NCBI RefSeq assembly: GCF_018390695.1
Contig: NZ_JAHBGF010000028.1
Location: forward strand, 558,001 to 622,000
Direction: 5' to 3'
Length of the DNA stretch: 64,000 nucleotides
Origin: Ancylobacter sonchi
GTDB lineage: Bacteria > Pseudomonadota > Alphaproteobacteria > Rhizobiales > Xanthobacteraceae
The stretch's first letter is position 1. Every line of letters starts with the position of its first letter. The position numbers were made by a program, and so were the translations under genes. Below, in pieces: positions 18,567 to 27,326 of this stretch. The notes beneath the pieces were generated by a model. It worked only from the letters and a program-made list of their open reading frames with translations. It was not told the DNA's origin and searched no databases.

Positions 18567-19739
18567 ATGACCGATACGTCTGGGAAGAGTGCCGACGTGC
18601 GTGCCCACGCCGCCGCGCCGACCACTGCCGACACGCAGGCCACCACCACTCCGTCCCGCCGCCGCTTCATCGCCACTGCCGCCGTCGCCGGCGCCGCGGC
18701 GGTCGCCAGCCCGGCGGTGCACGCGCAGGCGCCGATCAAGCTGAAGTTCCAGTCGACCTGGCCGAACAAGGACATCTTCCACGAATTCGCCGGCGACTTC
18801 GTCAAGCGGGTCAACGGGATGACCGGCGGCCGGGTCGAGCTCGACCTCTTGCCCGCCGGCGCGGTGGTGCCGGCCTTCCAGATGCTGGACGCGGTCTCCG
18901 CCGGCATCCTCGACGGCGGCCACGGCGTCGCCGCCTACTGGTACGGCAAGAACAAGGCCTTCTCGCTGTTCGGCACCGCCCCGGCCTTCGGCTGGGACGC
19001 CGACGAACTGCTCGGCTGGATCCGCTATGGCGGCGGGCAGGAGCTCTATGACGACCTAGTGCAGAACACGCTGAAGCTCAACGTGGTCGGCATGCTCACC
19101 GGGCCGATGCCGAGCCAGCCGCTGGGCTGGTTCAAGCAGGAAATCTCCAGCATCGACCAGATGAAGGGCATGAAGTACCGCACGGTCGGCCTCGGCGCCG
19201 ACCTGTTCAAGGAGCTCGGCGCGGCGGTGACCATCGTGCCCGGCGGCGAGATCGTTCCGGCCATCGACCGCGGCCTCCTGGAGGGGGCGGAGTTCAACAA
19301 CCCCTCCTCCGACCTGGTGCTCGGCTTCCCCGACGTCGCCAAGGTCTACATGATCCAGAGCTACCACCAGGCGCTGGAATGCTTCGAGGTGCTGTTCAAC
19401 AAGACCAAGTTCGACGCCATGCCGAAGGACGTGCAGGAGATCCTGCGCGCGGCGGCCGACGCCACCTCCTCCACCATGATGTGGAAGGCGCAGGACCGCT
19501 ATTCCAAGGACCTCGCCGCCATCCGCGCGCGCGGCGTGAAGGTGATGCCGACGCCGAAGCCGGTGCTGGAAGCCCAGCTGAAGGCCTGGGACGTGGTGAT
19601 CGCCAACCTCTCCGCCGACCCGGTGTTCAAGAAGGTGGTCGACAGCCAGAAGGCGTGGGCGAAGCGCATCGTCGGCTTCCGGCTGGAATATGAGCCGGAT
19701 TCCAGGACGGCCTACGACCACTTCTTCCCCACCGCGTAG
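18567..19739 (+). CDS. TRAP transporter solute-binding protein, DctP family (TakP-like)
   Basis: A 390-residue periplasmic binding protein with a twin-arginine signal (SRRRFIATAAVAG, about residues 31-43) preceded by an unusually long 30-residue polar leader. The mature part resembles the alpha-keto acid binder TakP and relatives (GGRVELDLLPAGAVVPAFQMLDAV, PGGEIVPAIDRGLLEGAE). A CAGGAGG ribosome site precedes the ATG. The membrane subunits follow only after a 631-bp gap. The substrate is probably a carboxylate, but which one is unknown. Confidence 0.9.
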   Translation: MTDTSGKSADVRAHAAAPTTADTQATTTPSRRRFIATAAVAGAAAVASPAVHAQAPIKLKFQSTWPNKDIFHEFAGDFVKRVNGMTGGRVELDLLPAGAVVPAFQMLDAVSAGILDGGHGVAAYWYGKNKAFSLFGTAPAFGWDADELLGWIRYGGGQELYDDLVQNTLKLNVVGMLTGPMPSQPLGWFKQEISSIDQMKGMKYRTVGLGADLFKELGAAVTIVPGGEIVPAIDRGLLEGAEFNNPSSDLVLGFPDVAKVYMIQSYHQALECFEVLFNKTKFDAMPKDVQEILRAAADATSSTMMWKAQDRYSKDLAAIRARGVKVMPTPKPVLEAQLKAWDVVIANLSADPVFKKVVDSQKAWAKRIVGFRLEYEPDSRTAYDHFFPTA

Positions 19740-20370
19740 GGCGAGCGGGGCGCGTCGCGGCGACGCGGCGGTCGCCCCCGCACGTCCCGCCGGCGTGGCG
19801 TCAAGAGCGGGCTAGTTCCGGCCGTTCCCGGCATTCCGCCCAGTAGGCGTCCATGCCGGGAATGCGGGCCCGCCACGCTCCACTCGCGGCAAGCCGAAGT
19901 CGGCGACAGCCGGCTTCGGACCCGAGCCTGGGCATGGCGGCGCGTCGGCTGCAATGACCGAGCCGCGTGGTGCGCCGGCCTTGCCTCTCCACGTGAGAGG
20001 TAGCCGGCCAAGGCGATGAGGGGATTGGGCCAGAAGGCGGTGGCGTGGGTCCTTCCGGCCGAATGGGGCCGGATGGATACGGCGCTCCCGAAGCCGAAGC
20101 CGCCCGCCCCTCACCCCACCTCTCCGTCAGGATCGGATGCATCCGATTTTGACCCTGTCGGGTGCCGAACCCGAGGAAAGTCGGGTTCGGAGCGGGGAGA
20201 GGGCCTTCTCGCGATCTCGCCGCCTGCCGCGCCAAGAGCTGGCGTGCCGATAGTGCCGCCCAAGCCGCCACGCAGCCTGCCGTGCTCCCCGTCACCGTAC
20301 AACGCCACCGAAGAGCGTCACGCAAAACCCCGCCAAGACCGCCTCCCCGGCACCCTCCCCGAGGCTTTCC
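19740..20370. other. Hairpin-rich gap inside the TRAP gene cluster
   Basis: This 631-bp region separates dctP from dctQ and shows no convincing gene on either strand. It contains a perfect 16-bp palindrome ATCGGATGCATCCGAT (20132-20147), a 10-bp-stem hairpin (20165-20190), and an imperfect hairpin near 19965-20010 with CTCTC/GAGAG inside GCCGGC arms. The density of palindromes suggests an intergenic repeat element that inserted in or replaced the normal short spacer. Confidence 0.6.
20132..20190. repeat. Palindrome plus hairpin (candidate intergenic repeat element)
   Basis: A 16-bp perfect palindrome at 20132-20147 is followed 17 bp later by CCGAACCCGA / TCGGGTTCGG (10-bp stem, 6-nt loop, 20165-20190). 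The pair looks like part of a dispersed repeat; no second copy was noticed in this window. Confidence 0.5.
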
Positions 20371-20970
20371 ATGCAATCCGTCCTTCTCGCCGTCGACCGG
20401 TTGAACGCCTTCATCGGCAAGGCCTTCGCCTGGTGCATCGTCATATTGACGCTCGCCATCAGCTACGAGGTGTTCCGCCGCTACGTGCTGCGCGACCCCA
20501 CCACCTGGGCCTATGATGTCAGCCTCATGCTGTATGGCGCGCTGTTCATGATGGCGGGCGCCTACACGCTGTCGCGCAACGGCCATGTGCGCGGCGACTT
20601 CCTCTACCGCAACTGGCGGCCGGCGACGCAGGCGAAGACCGATCTGGTCCTGTATTTCCTGTTCTACTTCCCCGGCATCCTCGCGCTGATCTATTCCGGC
20701 TGGGGCTATTTCCACCTCTCCTATCTGCTCAACGAGCACTCCTCCTTCAGCCCGGACGGACCGGTGATCTGGCCGTTCAAGGCGCTGATCCCGATCACCG
20801 GTGTCTTGATGCTGCTGCAAGGGGTGGTCGAGGTGGCGCGCTGCATCATCTGCATCCGCACCGGCGACTGGCCGCAGCGGCTGCACGATGTCGAGGAGAT
20901 GGAGAAGATCATCCTCGAGGAGGCCGCCAACCGCGCCGACCGCGAAGGCACCACCACGGGGGCGCTGTGA
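20371..20970 (+). CDS. TRAP transporter small permease (DctQ)
   Basis: A 199-residue inner-membrane protein with four transmembrane segments, the small subunit of TRAP transporters. Typical features are NAFIGKAFAWCIVILTLAISYEVFRRYVLRDPTTWAYDVS and the segment MMAGAYTLSRNGHVRGDFLY. GAGG lies nine bases before the ATG. It overlaps the large permease gene (TGATG) and should form a complex with it, fed by the binding protein encoded upstream. Confidence 0.93.
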   Translation: MQSVLLAVDRLNAFIGKAFAWCIVILTLAISYEVFRRYVLRDPTTWAYDVSLMLYGALFMMAGAYTLSRNGHVRGDFLYRNWRPATQAKTDLVLYFLFYFPGILALIYSGWGYFHLSYLLNEHSSFSPDGPVIWPFKALIPITGVLMLLQGVVEVARCIICIRTGDWPQRLHDVEEMEKIILEEAANRADREGTTTGAL

Positions 20971-22298
20971 TGTTCCTTTCCGATCCCGCGCTCGGCATAT
21001 TGATGCTGGTGCTGTTCCTGATCTTCCTGATGCTCGGCTTCCCCATCGCCTTCACGCTGATGGCGCTGGGGGTGGGCTTCGGCTACTTCACGCAGGGCGA
21101 CAGCATCTTCAGCCTGTTCGTGCAGCGCACCTATTCGGTGATGGCGAACGACGTGCTGATCTCCATCCCGCTGTTCCTGTTCATGGGCTACGTGGTCGAG
21201 CGGGCCAACATCCTCGACCGGCTGTTCAAGTCGATCCAGCTCGCCGCCGGCTGGCTGCCGGGCTCGCTGGCGGTGGCGACGCTCGCCACCTGCGCGCTGT
21301 TCGCCACCGCCACCGGCATCGTCGGCGCGGTGGTGACGCTGATGGGCCTGCTCGCCTTCCCCGCCATGCTGCGCGCCGGCTACGACACCCGCATCGCCGC
21401 CGGCGTGGTGTGCGCCGGCGGCTGCCTCGGCATCCTCATCCCGCCGAGCGTGATGCTGATCCTCTACGGCGCCACTGCCGGCGTCTCGGTGGTGAAGCTC
21501 TACGCCGCCGCCTTCCTGCCCGGCCTGATGCTGGCCGGCGGCTACATGGTCTATGTGGTGATCCGCGCCATGATCAATCCGGCGCTGGCACCGAAGCTGC
21601 CGGCGGCCGAGCGTAACGTGCCGATGCTGACCATCATCTGGGCGCTGCTGACCTCGTTCCTGCCGCTGGTGACGCTGATCACCGCAGTGCTGGGCTGCAT
21701 CATCCTCGGCCTCGCCACGCCTTCGGAGGCGGCGGCGATCGGCGCGCTCGGCGCGCTGCTGCTCGCGGTCGCCTATCGCAATTTCAACCTCTCAAAGCTG
21801 AAGGACTCGGTGTTCCTCACCGCCCGCGCCTCGGCGATGGTGTGCTGGCTGTTCGTCGGCTCGGCGGTGTTCTCGGCGGTGTTCGCGCTGCTGGGCGGCC
21901 AGCGGGTGGTCGAAGAGTTCATCATGTCGCTCGACCTCGGGCCGATCGGCTTCCTGCTGCTGACGCAGGTGATCATCTTCGTGCTGGGCTGGCCGCTGGA
22001 ATGGACGGAGATCATCGTGATCTTCCTGCCGATCTTCCTGCCGCTGCTCGACCATTTCGGCATCGACCCGATCTTCTTCGGGGTGCTGGTGGCGCTGAAC
22101 CTGCAGACCTCGTTCCTGTCGCCGCCGGTGGCGATGGCGCCGTTCTACCTGAAGGGCGTGGCACCGAAGAACGTGTCGATCGACGAGATCTTCTCCGGCG
22201 TCATGCCGTTCATCGGCATCGTGGTGATCGCGATGGCGCTGCTCTACATCTTCCCCGGCATAGCGCTATGGCTGCCGAACTATCTCTACGGGGGGTGA
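20970..22298 (+). CDS. TRAP transporter large permease (DctM)
   Basis: A 442-residue DctM-type permease that carries out Na-coupled transport. It has about 12 hydrophobic segments, an N-terminal MLVLFLIFLMLGFPIAFTL, CAGGCLGILIPPSVMLILYGA at the transport helix region, and LNLQTSFLSPPVAMAPFYL near the end. ATG 20970 overlaps the stop of the small permease; a GTG one codon earlier is possible. The gene ends just before a 13-bp-stem hairpin. Confidence 0.94.
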   Translation: MFLSDPALGILMLVLFLIFLMLGFPIAFTLMALGVGFGYFTQGDSIFSLFVQRTYSVMANDVLISIPLFLFMGYVVERANILDRLFKSIQLAAGWLPGSLAVATLATCALFATATGIVGAVVTLMGLLAFPAMLRAGYDTRIAAGVVCAGGCLGILIPPSVMLILYGATAGVSVVKLYAAAFLPGLMLAGGYMVYVVIRAMINPALAPKLPAAERNVPMLTIIWALLTSFLPLVTLITAVLGCIILGLATPSEAAAIGALGALLLAVAYRNFNLSKLKDSVFLTARASAMVCWLFVGSAVFSAVFALLGGQRVVEEFIMSLDLGPIGFLLLTQVIIFVLGWPLEWTEIIVIFLPIFLPLLDHFGIDPIFFGVLVALNLQTSFLSPPVAMAPFYLKGVAPKNVSIDEIFSGVMPFIGIVVIAMALLYIFPGIALWLPNYLYGG

Positions 22299-22310
22299 GC
22301 GGATCGCGGA

Positions 22311-22339
22311 GTTCCTTCTCCCCGTCGGGGAGAAGGAAC
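22311..22339. terminator. 13-bp-stem hairpin between convergent genes
   Basis: GTTCCTTCTCCCC and GGGGAGAAGGAAC pair perfectly around a 3-nt loop, 12 bp after the dctM stop. Palindromes of the CCTTCTCCCC...GGGGAGAAGG type are a frequent intergenic repeat in Hyphomicrobiales. It lacks a T-run. Confidence 0.6.
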
Positions 22340-22400
22340 AGAAGCCCGACGCGCAGATATATGCGGAGCGGCCTATCCGGGACGCGGTCGCGCTACCCCG

Positions 22401-23888
22401 TCACGCCGTCGCCGAGGCGCCCTTGGGGTCGCCCGGCGCGGTCTTCCAGCCGAGCGCGGGAAAGCGCACCACCCGGCGTCCGCGGAAGTCGTTCTCGCAG
22501 ACGAGGTGGCCGCGCTCTTCCATGTAGGTGAGCAGCCAGCGCCCGCGTGAGGGCGAGCGGCTGCCATAGGCACGGGCCAGCTCCTCGTCCGCCGGCGAGG
22601 GCGCGCCCTCCATGCCGGCGCGGGCGATGAGCAGGAACACGCCCTGCATCTCCTCCGGCAGGCTGCCGGCCTGCTCCACCGCCCGGCGCCATTCGACATC
22701 GCGCCCCTCCCCGCCGGCCCCGGCGACGCCGGCGCGGGCAATGGCGAGGCGACGGGTGAACTCGGCGAGGTCGGGCATGCGCGAGCCGACGCGCCGCACC
22801 CGGCAATGCACGGTGAAATCCGGGTAGAGCGTGGCCGCCGAGCGGAACGGCGCGTCGGGATCCGCCACGAACTGGTGGACGATCTCCTCGATCAGGGCCT
22901 CGCGCTCGGCCTCCATGGCGGCGGCGGCTTCCGCATCCGGCTCGAGCGCGACCGGAGCGGTGGCATGCTCGATCTGGTCGAGCACCTCTTCCGCCGAGGG
23001 GCCGGCGAGCCGCTGCGCCGAGGCCGGCGCGGCAAAGCCGTCATCCTCGAAGATGAGGTCCTGCATGTCCCCCAGCGCCATGTCCGGCAGCGGCATCAGC
23101 GCCGGGCGGCCATTGCGGGTGCCGGTCTCGACGAAGCCGATCTTCACCGGCAGCGGGCGGCGCGACAGCGCCGGGCCGAGCGCCACGAAGGAGCCGGTGT
23201 TGAGGTCGCGGAAGCTTTCCGACTGCCGCTTCTCCATGCCGAGCAGATCGGCCGCGCGAGCCATGTCGATGTCGAGGAAGGTGCGGCCCATGAGGAAGTT
23301 GGAGGCCTCGGCCGCCACGTTCTTGGCCAGCTTGGCAAGGCGCTGGGTGGCGATGACGCCGGCAAGGCCGCGCTTGCGGCCGCGGCACATCAGGTTGGTC
23401 ATCGCCATCAGCGAGGCGCGGCGGGCTTCCTCGGAAATTTCCGCCGCTCCGGCGGGGGCGAAGAGCTGCGCCTCGTCGACCACGACGAGCATGGGGAACC
23501 AGTAGTCGCGCTCGATGTCGAACAGGCCGTTGAGGAAGGCGGCGGCCGAGCGCATCTGCGCGTCGGCGTCGAGCCCTTCGAGGTTGAACACCACCGAGGC
23601 GCGGTGGCGGCGGATGCGGGCGGCGATGCGGCCGATCTCGCTCTGGGTGCGTTCGGCGTCAATCACCACATGACCGAAGCGCTCGGCGAGGCCGACGAAG
23701 TCGCCCTCCGGATCGATGATCGCCTGCTGCACATGGCCGGCGCTCTGTTCGAGCAGGCGACGCAGCAGATGCGACTTTCCGGACCCGGAATTGCCCTGCA
23801 CCAGCAGGCGGGTCGAGAGCAGCTCCTCCAGATCGAGCCGCACCGGCTGGCCGGCCGGACTGGCCCCGAGCTCGATGGCGATGGTCAT
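22401..23888 (-). CDS. HerA-like ATPase (DUF87 domain)
   Basis: A 495-residue P-loop protein. Walker A GNSGSGKS (residues 32-39) sits in LSTRLLVQGNSGSGKSHLLRRLLEQ, and Walker B VVVDEAQLF has Asp138-Glu139. An arginine-rich segment MCRGRKRGLAGVIATQRLAKL matches the HerA/FtsK sensor region. The C-terminal 200 residues are acidic and of unknown role. HerA-type ATPases move DNA in repair or defence complexes; no nuclease or SIR2 partner is adjacent, so a defence role is not supported. The ATG at 23888 is used, since the frame further upstream is non-conserved in character. Confidence 0.85.
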   Translation of the reverse strand: MTIAIELGASPAGQPVRLDLEELLSTRLLVQGNSGSGKSHLLRRLLEQSAGHVQQAIIDPEGDFVGLAERFGHVVIDAERTQSEIGRIAARIRRHRASVVFNLEGLDADAQMRSAAAFLNGLFDIERDYWFPMLVVVDEAQLFAPAGAAEISEEARRASLMAMTNLMCRGRKRGLAGVIATQRLAKLAKNVAAEASNFLMGRTFLDIDMARAADLLGMEKRQSESFRDLNTGSFVALGPALSRRPLPVKIGFVETGTRNGRPALMPLPDMALGDMQDLIFEDDGFAAPASAQRLAGPSAEEVLDQIEHATAPVALEPDAEAAAAMEAEREALIEEIVHQFVADPDAPFRSAATLYPDFTVHCRVRRVGSRMPDLAEFTRRLAIARAGVAGAGGEGRDVEWRRAVEQAGSLPEEMQGVFLLIARAGMEGAPSPADEELARAYGSRSPSRGRWLLTYMEERGHLVCENDFRGRRVVRFPALGWKTAPGDPKGASATA

Positions 23889-24114
23889 GGTCTGCGTCGC
23901 GTCCCGATAATCGCTTAGCGCTCCTGCTATGCCGGCACGCTCTAGCACCCCCGCGCGCGCGAATGACGCCGCAGACATAGAAGTCCACAGATTCGCGCCC
24001 TCCCGGCAAGAGGGAACCGACCGTTTCGGTACGGGGGGACCGGCAACCTGCCGACAAGCTCGCCGTCGACGAGCGGGCGTCGACAAGCGCTCGCGGCTCG
24101 GCCACAGTGACGGC

Positions 24115-24573
24115 ATGTCCGATCCGGCGCTGTTCACCATCGGCTACGAGCAGGCGAGTTCCCCGGCGGTGCTCGACGAATTGTCGCGCGCCGGCGTCGA
24201 GCTGCTGGTGGACGTGCGGGCGGTGGCCGCCTCGCGCCGCGCCGGCTTCTCCAAGAGCCTGCTGGCGGCCGGGGTGGCGGAGCGCGGCATCTCCTACCTG
24301 CATCTGCGCGGCCTCGGCACGCCGGCGGAGGGCCGGCAGGCGGCGCGCAGCGGCCAGCACGCCACCATGCAGCGCATCTTCGCCGAGCACATGCAGACCC
24401 CGACCGCACAGGAGCAACTGGGCGAGCTGGTCGAGCTGGTGAAGGCCGGCCGCCGGGTGTGCCTGCTCTGCTTCGAGCGCCATCCCGAGCACTGCCACCG
24501 GCTGATCGTCGCCAATCTGGTGTGCGAGCAGGTCGAGGTGCCGGTCACGCATCTGATGGCGTCGCCGCTGTAG
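24115..24573 (+). CDS. DUF488 family protein
   Basis: A 152-residue protein of the DUF488 family. It has FTIGYEQASSPAVLDELSRAGVELLVDVRAVAASRRAGFSK at the N-terminus and a Cys/His cluster LLCFERHPEHCHR near the C-terminus, which could bind a metal. No biochemical function is established for the family. It is divergent from the HerA-like ATPase (227 bp between the starts). The ATG at 24115 begins the conserved part; the upstream open frame is Arg-rich and unlikely to be translated. Confidence 0.88.
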   Translation: MSDPALFTIGYEQASSPAVLDELSRAGVELLVDVRAVAASRRAGFSKSLLAAGVAERGISYLHLRGLGTPAEGRQAARSGQHATMQRIFAEHMQTPTAQEQLGELVELVKAGRRVCLLCFERHPEHCHRLIVANLVCEQVEVPVTHLMASPL

Positions 24574-24720
24574 CCTCCGGCATGGCGGCGCGGGCGCCGC
24601 CGTCGCAACTCGACTTATACGTGTATGGCAGCCAAATACCCGCGCTGATTCGTTGGCGATCGAGCGGATCAATGCTCGTATTGGACGCACAACGAGATTT
24701 CACAACTTTTGAGGCGAAGC

Positions 24721-25464
24721 GTGGCGGGCATTCACCGTCTGGCGTGGCAGCTGGTATTTGCCGTCGCGCTGGCCGGCCCCGGTGGCGCGCCGGCCGGCGC
24801 CGAGGAACCGGCGCGGCAGAATCCCCTCGCCGACCGTTCCTATTTCTATTCCGGCGTCGATGTCGCCCGCGACACCTCCTATGGCTGGGCCGGAGCCGCC
24901 TGGTCGCCCTTCGGCGCCATGGATGCGGAGGGGTTCCGGCTGCGCGCGCAGGGCGGCGGCGGGCGCTATTCCTATCGCACCGACGCGGTGGCCGGAGGCT
25001 GGAACAATGCCTCCAAGGCGGAGGGCGAGCTGCTGGCCGGCTGGCAGTTCCTCGCCGGCGGCCACGCGCTGGCGCTCTATGGCGGGGTGAACATCCGCCA
25101 GGACACGCTCGACCAGCCGGATCCATCCAACCGCGACCAGGGCAGCCATGTCGGCGTCAAGGGGGTGGTGGAATGGTTCCACCGCCCGGCGCCCGGCTGG
25201 GTGGCGAGCGCCGCCGCCGGCGCCTCGACGGCGGACGACACGGCCTCGGTGCGGGCGAGCCTCGGTCGCGCGCTCTCCGACAAGGTGGAACTCGGCACCG
25301 AGGCGACGGCCTATACCGACTGGTTCTCCAACACCGCCGGCGCCGGCATCTACATCGCCAATCCCCTGCCCGGCCGGCAATGGCGGCTGGCCGGCGGCTG
25401 GCGCTGGAGCAGCGACAGCCCGGACGGCGCCTATGGCACGTTGTCCTTCTACACGCCGTTCTGA
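24721..25464 (+). CDS. BcsS-like outer-membrane beta-barrel protein
   Basis: A 247-residue exported protein with a signal peptide (about residues 1-26, ending AGA-EEP). Repeated short amphipathic beta strands follow (YFYSGVDVARDTSYGWAGAAWSPFG, GGGRYSYRTDAVAGG, AYGTLSFYTPF), as in the cellulose biosynthesis protein BcsS family. The GTG at 24721 lies six bases after GAGG; an in-frame TTG at 24709 is an alternative. No bcsABC cellulose synthase genes are nearby, so a link to cellulose here is only by family. Confidence 0.78.
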   Translation: MAGIHRLAWQLVFAVALAGPGGAPAGAEEPARQNPLADRSYFYSGVDVARDTSYGWAGAAWSPFGAMDAEGFRLRAQGGGGRYSYRTDAVAGGWNNASKAEGELLAGWQFLAGGHALALYGGVNIRQDTLDQPDPSNRDQGSHVGVKGVVEWFHRPAPGWVASAAAGASTADDTASVRASLGRALSDKVELGTEATAYTDWFSNTAGAGIYIANPLPGRQWRLAGGWRWSSDSPDGAYGTLSFYTPF

Positions 25465-25649
25465 GGAGGCGGGACGGCTGGCGCTCCCGCTCGTGGGGAC
25501 GGTGTAGTCGCGGGCGTCGCCGCCCGTTCCGCCACGCCGCCCGGACTCGGCAGCTGCCGGGTCCGGTTTCGACGGAGAGGCCGCAGAAGGCCGTGCGCTC
25601 GGCAGACGGGCGCGCGACAGCGGCGGCGGCAAGAGGATCCGCCCCTTCC

Positions 25650-27326
25650 TCAGGCGTCCTCGGCCTCCATGCCGTCCAGCGCCGGGCCGGAATCGACGCG
25701 GGCCGTCTCGGCAATGTGGTGCAGTTCCAGCGCCTGAAGCTGCGCCAGCGTGTCGACATCGACGAAGGCGGCGTCATCGCCCACCTCGACATCCACCACC
25801 GCCTCGGCGTTCTCGGCAAGCAGATGTCGCGCGCCGACATCGCCGGTGAGCGCCGCCAGCGCCGGGAACATGCGCCGCGCCCAGACCACCGGATTGCCGC
25901 GGCGTCCCTCACGCGACGGCGCGGCGGCGACCGCGCCCGGCTTGTCGGCCAGCGCCGCGACCAGCCGGTCGATCAGCCCGGCATGCACCTTCGGCATGTC
26001 GCCGAGCAGCACGGCGGCGGCCGGCGCCTCCGGCGGTACCGCGCCGAGGCCGATGCGGATCGAGCTCGACAGCCCCTCGGCATAGCCGGGATTGTGGATG
26101 AGGTGCACCGGCAGCCCGTCGAGGGCGGCGCGCACCTTCGCCGCGTCGTGCCCGGTGACGACGATCACCGGCCGCGCCTGCGAGGCGAGCGCCGAGAGCA
26201 CCACGCGGCGCACCAGCGGCTCGCCGTCGAGCGAGGCGGTGAGCTTGTAGGTCTCCGGCATGCGGGTGCCGCGGCCGGCGGCGAGCACGATGGCGGCGGT
26301 CGGGCCGCCGGCGTGCGGGGCCGCGCCCTCGCGCGGCTGCGGACGGGACGGGATTTCCATCAGAAGGCCTCCTACTCCCATCGAGACGATATCGGCCCGC
26401 GTGACCGGCACCCCGGCGAGCAGCCGGTTCAGCACCCAGTCGAAGCCGTTTTCCTTCGGGCTGCGGGCGCATCCCGGCGCGCCGAGCACCGGCATGGCTC
26501 CCAGCTGGCCGGTGAGCAGGAGATTACCCGGATCCACGGGCATTCCAAGGTGCTCGATGACGCCGCCGGCAGCCTCCAGCCCGGCCGGGATGATGTCGCG
26601 ACGGTCGGCGATCGCCGAGGCACCGAACACGATGGCGAGTTCGGCGCCGGCGGCGCGCGCACGTTCCAGCCCGTGGCACACGCCCTCGGTGGTGTGCGGC
26701 ACCCGCTCCTCATGGCACAGGGCGGCGCCGGCGGCGGCGAGCCGCGTCACTGTCACCCGCAGCGTCTTGGCGATCACCTTCTCCGCCAGCCCCGGCAGCA
26801 GCGTCGAGATCACCGCGACGCGGGCGAGCCGGAACGGCACCACCTCGACCAGCGGCGGGCGGGCGACGAGCGCCGTCTCCACCGCCGCCATCACCGCGCC
26901 GGGCACGGCAAAGGGGATGATCTTGACGGTGGCGATCATCTCACCCTGCTGCACGGCGCGGAACGCCGGCAGGGTGGCCAGCGTCACCGCCTCGTCGACG
27001 GCGTTCAGCGCGTCGATGCCGGCGCGGTCGACCCGCACCAGACCGGCATGGCCGGCGCGGATATTGGCGCGCCCGGTAAAGGCGTCGTCCGGCAGCGCCC
27101 CGGCGCCGACCAGCGCCGCCGCCACCCGCGCCGCCGCCGTGTCCTCGGAAATGTCGTCCGGCTCGGCCTGCGCCACCACGATGTCGGCGACGCCGTGCCC
27201 GGCGAGCGCCTCCAGCATGCCGGCATCGAGCCGGGTGCCCTTGCGCAGGTCGAGGCCGGGGAGCCGGAGCGAATGCACGTTCACCGCGCCTTCGGCCTCG
27301 TCGAGCGGCACGCGGTCGAATTTCAT
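25650..27326 (-). CDS. Molybdopterin-binding / MocA-like nucleotidyltransferase fusion
   Basis: A 558-residue two-domain protein. Residues 1 to about 330 form a MoeA-type molybdopterin-binding domain. Residues about 343-550 form a nucleotidyltransferase with LAAGRGTRMPETYKL (347-361) and LLGDMP, as in MocA, which makes molybdenum cytosine dinucleotide cofactor. The fusion would insert Mo and cytidylylate the cofactor on one chain. The ATG overlaps the stop of the XdhC-like gene by 4 nt. It completes a maturation operon for a xanthine/CO dehydrogenase-type enzyme, which must be encoded elsewhere. Confidence 0.88.
   Translation of the reverse strand: MKFDRVPLDEAEGAVNVHSLRLPGLDLRKGTRLDAGMLEALAGHGVADIVVAQAEPDDISEDTAAARVAAALVGAGALPDDAFTGRANIRAGHAGLVRVDRAGIDALNAVDEAVTLATLPAFRAVQQGEMIATVKIIPFAVPGAVMAAVETALVARPPLVEVVPFRLARVAVISTLLPGLAEKVIAKTLRVTVTRLAAAGAALCHEERVPHTTEGVCHGLERARAAGAELAIVFGASAIADRRDIIPAGLEAAGGVIEHLGMPVDPGNLLLTGQLGAMPVLGAPGCARSPKENGFDWVLNRLLAGVPVTRADIVSMGVGGLLMEIPSRPQPREGAAPHAGGPTAAIVLAAGRGTRMPETYKLTASLDGEPLVRRVVLSALASQARPVIVVTGHDAAKVRAALDGLPVHLIHNPGYAEGLSSSIRIGLGAVPPEAPAAAVLLGDMPKVHAGLIDRLVAALADKPGAVAAAPSREGRRGNPVVWARRMFPALAALTGDVGARHLLAENAEAVVDVEVGDDAAFVDVDTLAQLQALELHHIAETARVDSGPALDGMEAEDA

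Noticed and set aside
19801..20886. Open frames on both strands in the TRAP gap
   Set aside because: No ribosome site; composition and internal palindromes argue for non-coding DNA.
22401..23888. HerA-like ATPase as part of an anti-phage system
   Set aside because: No nuclease, SIR2 or other effector gene nearby and no mobile-element context.
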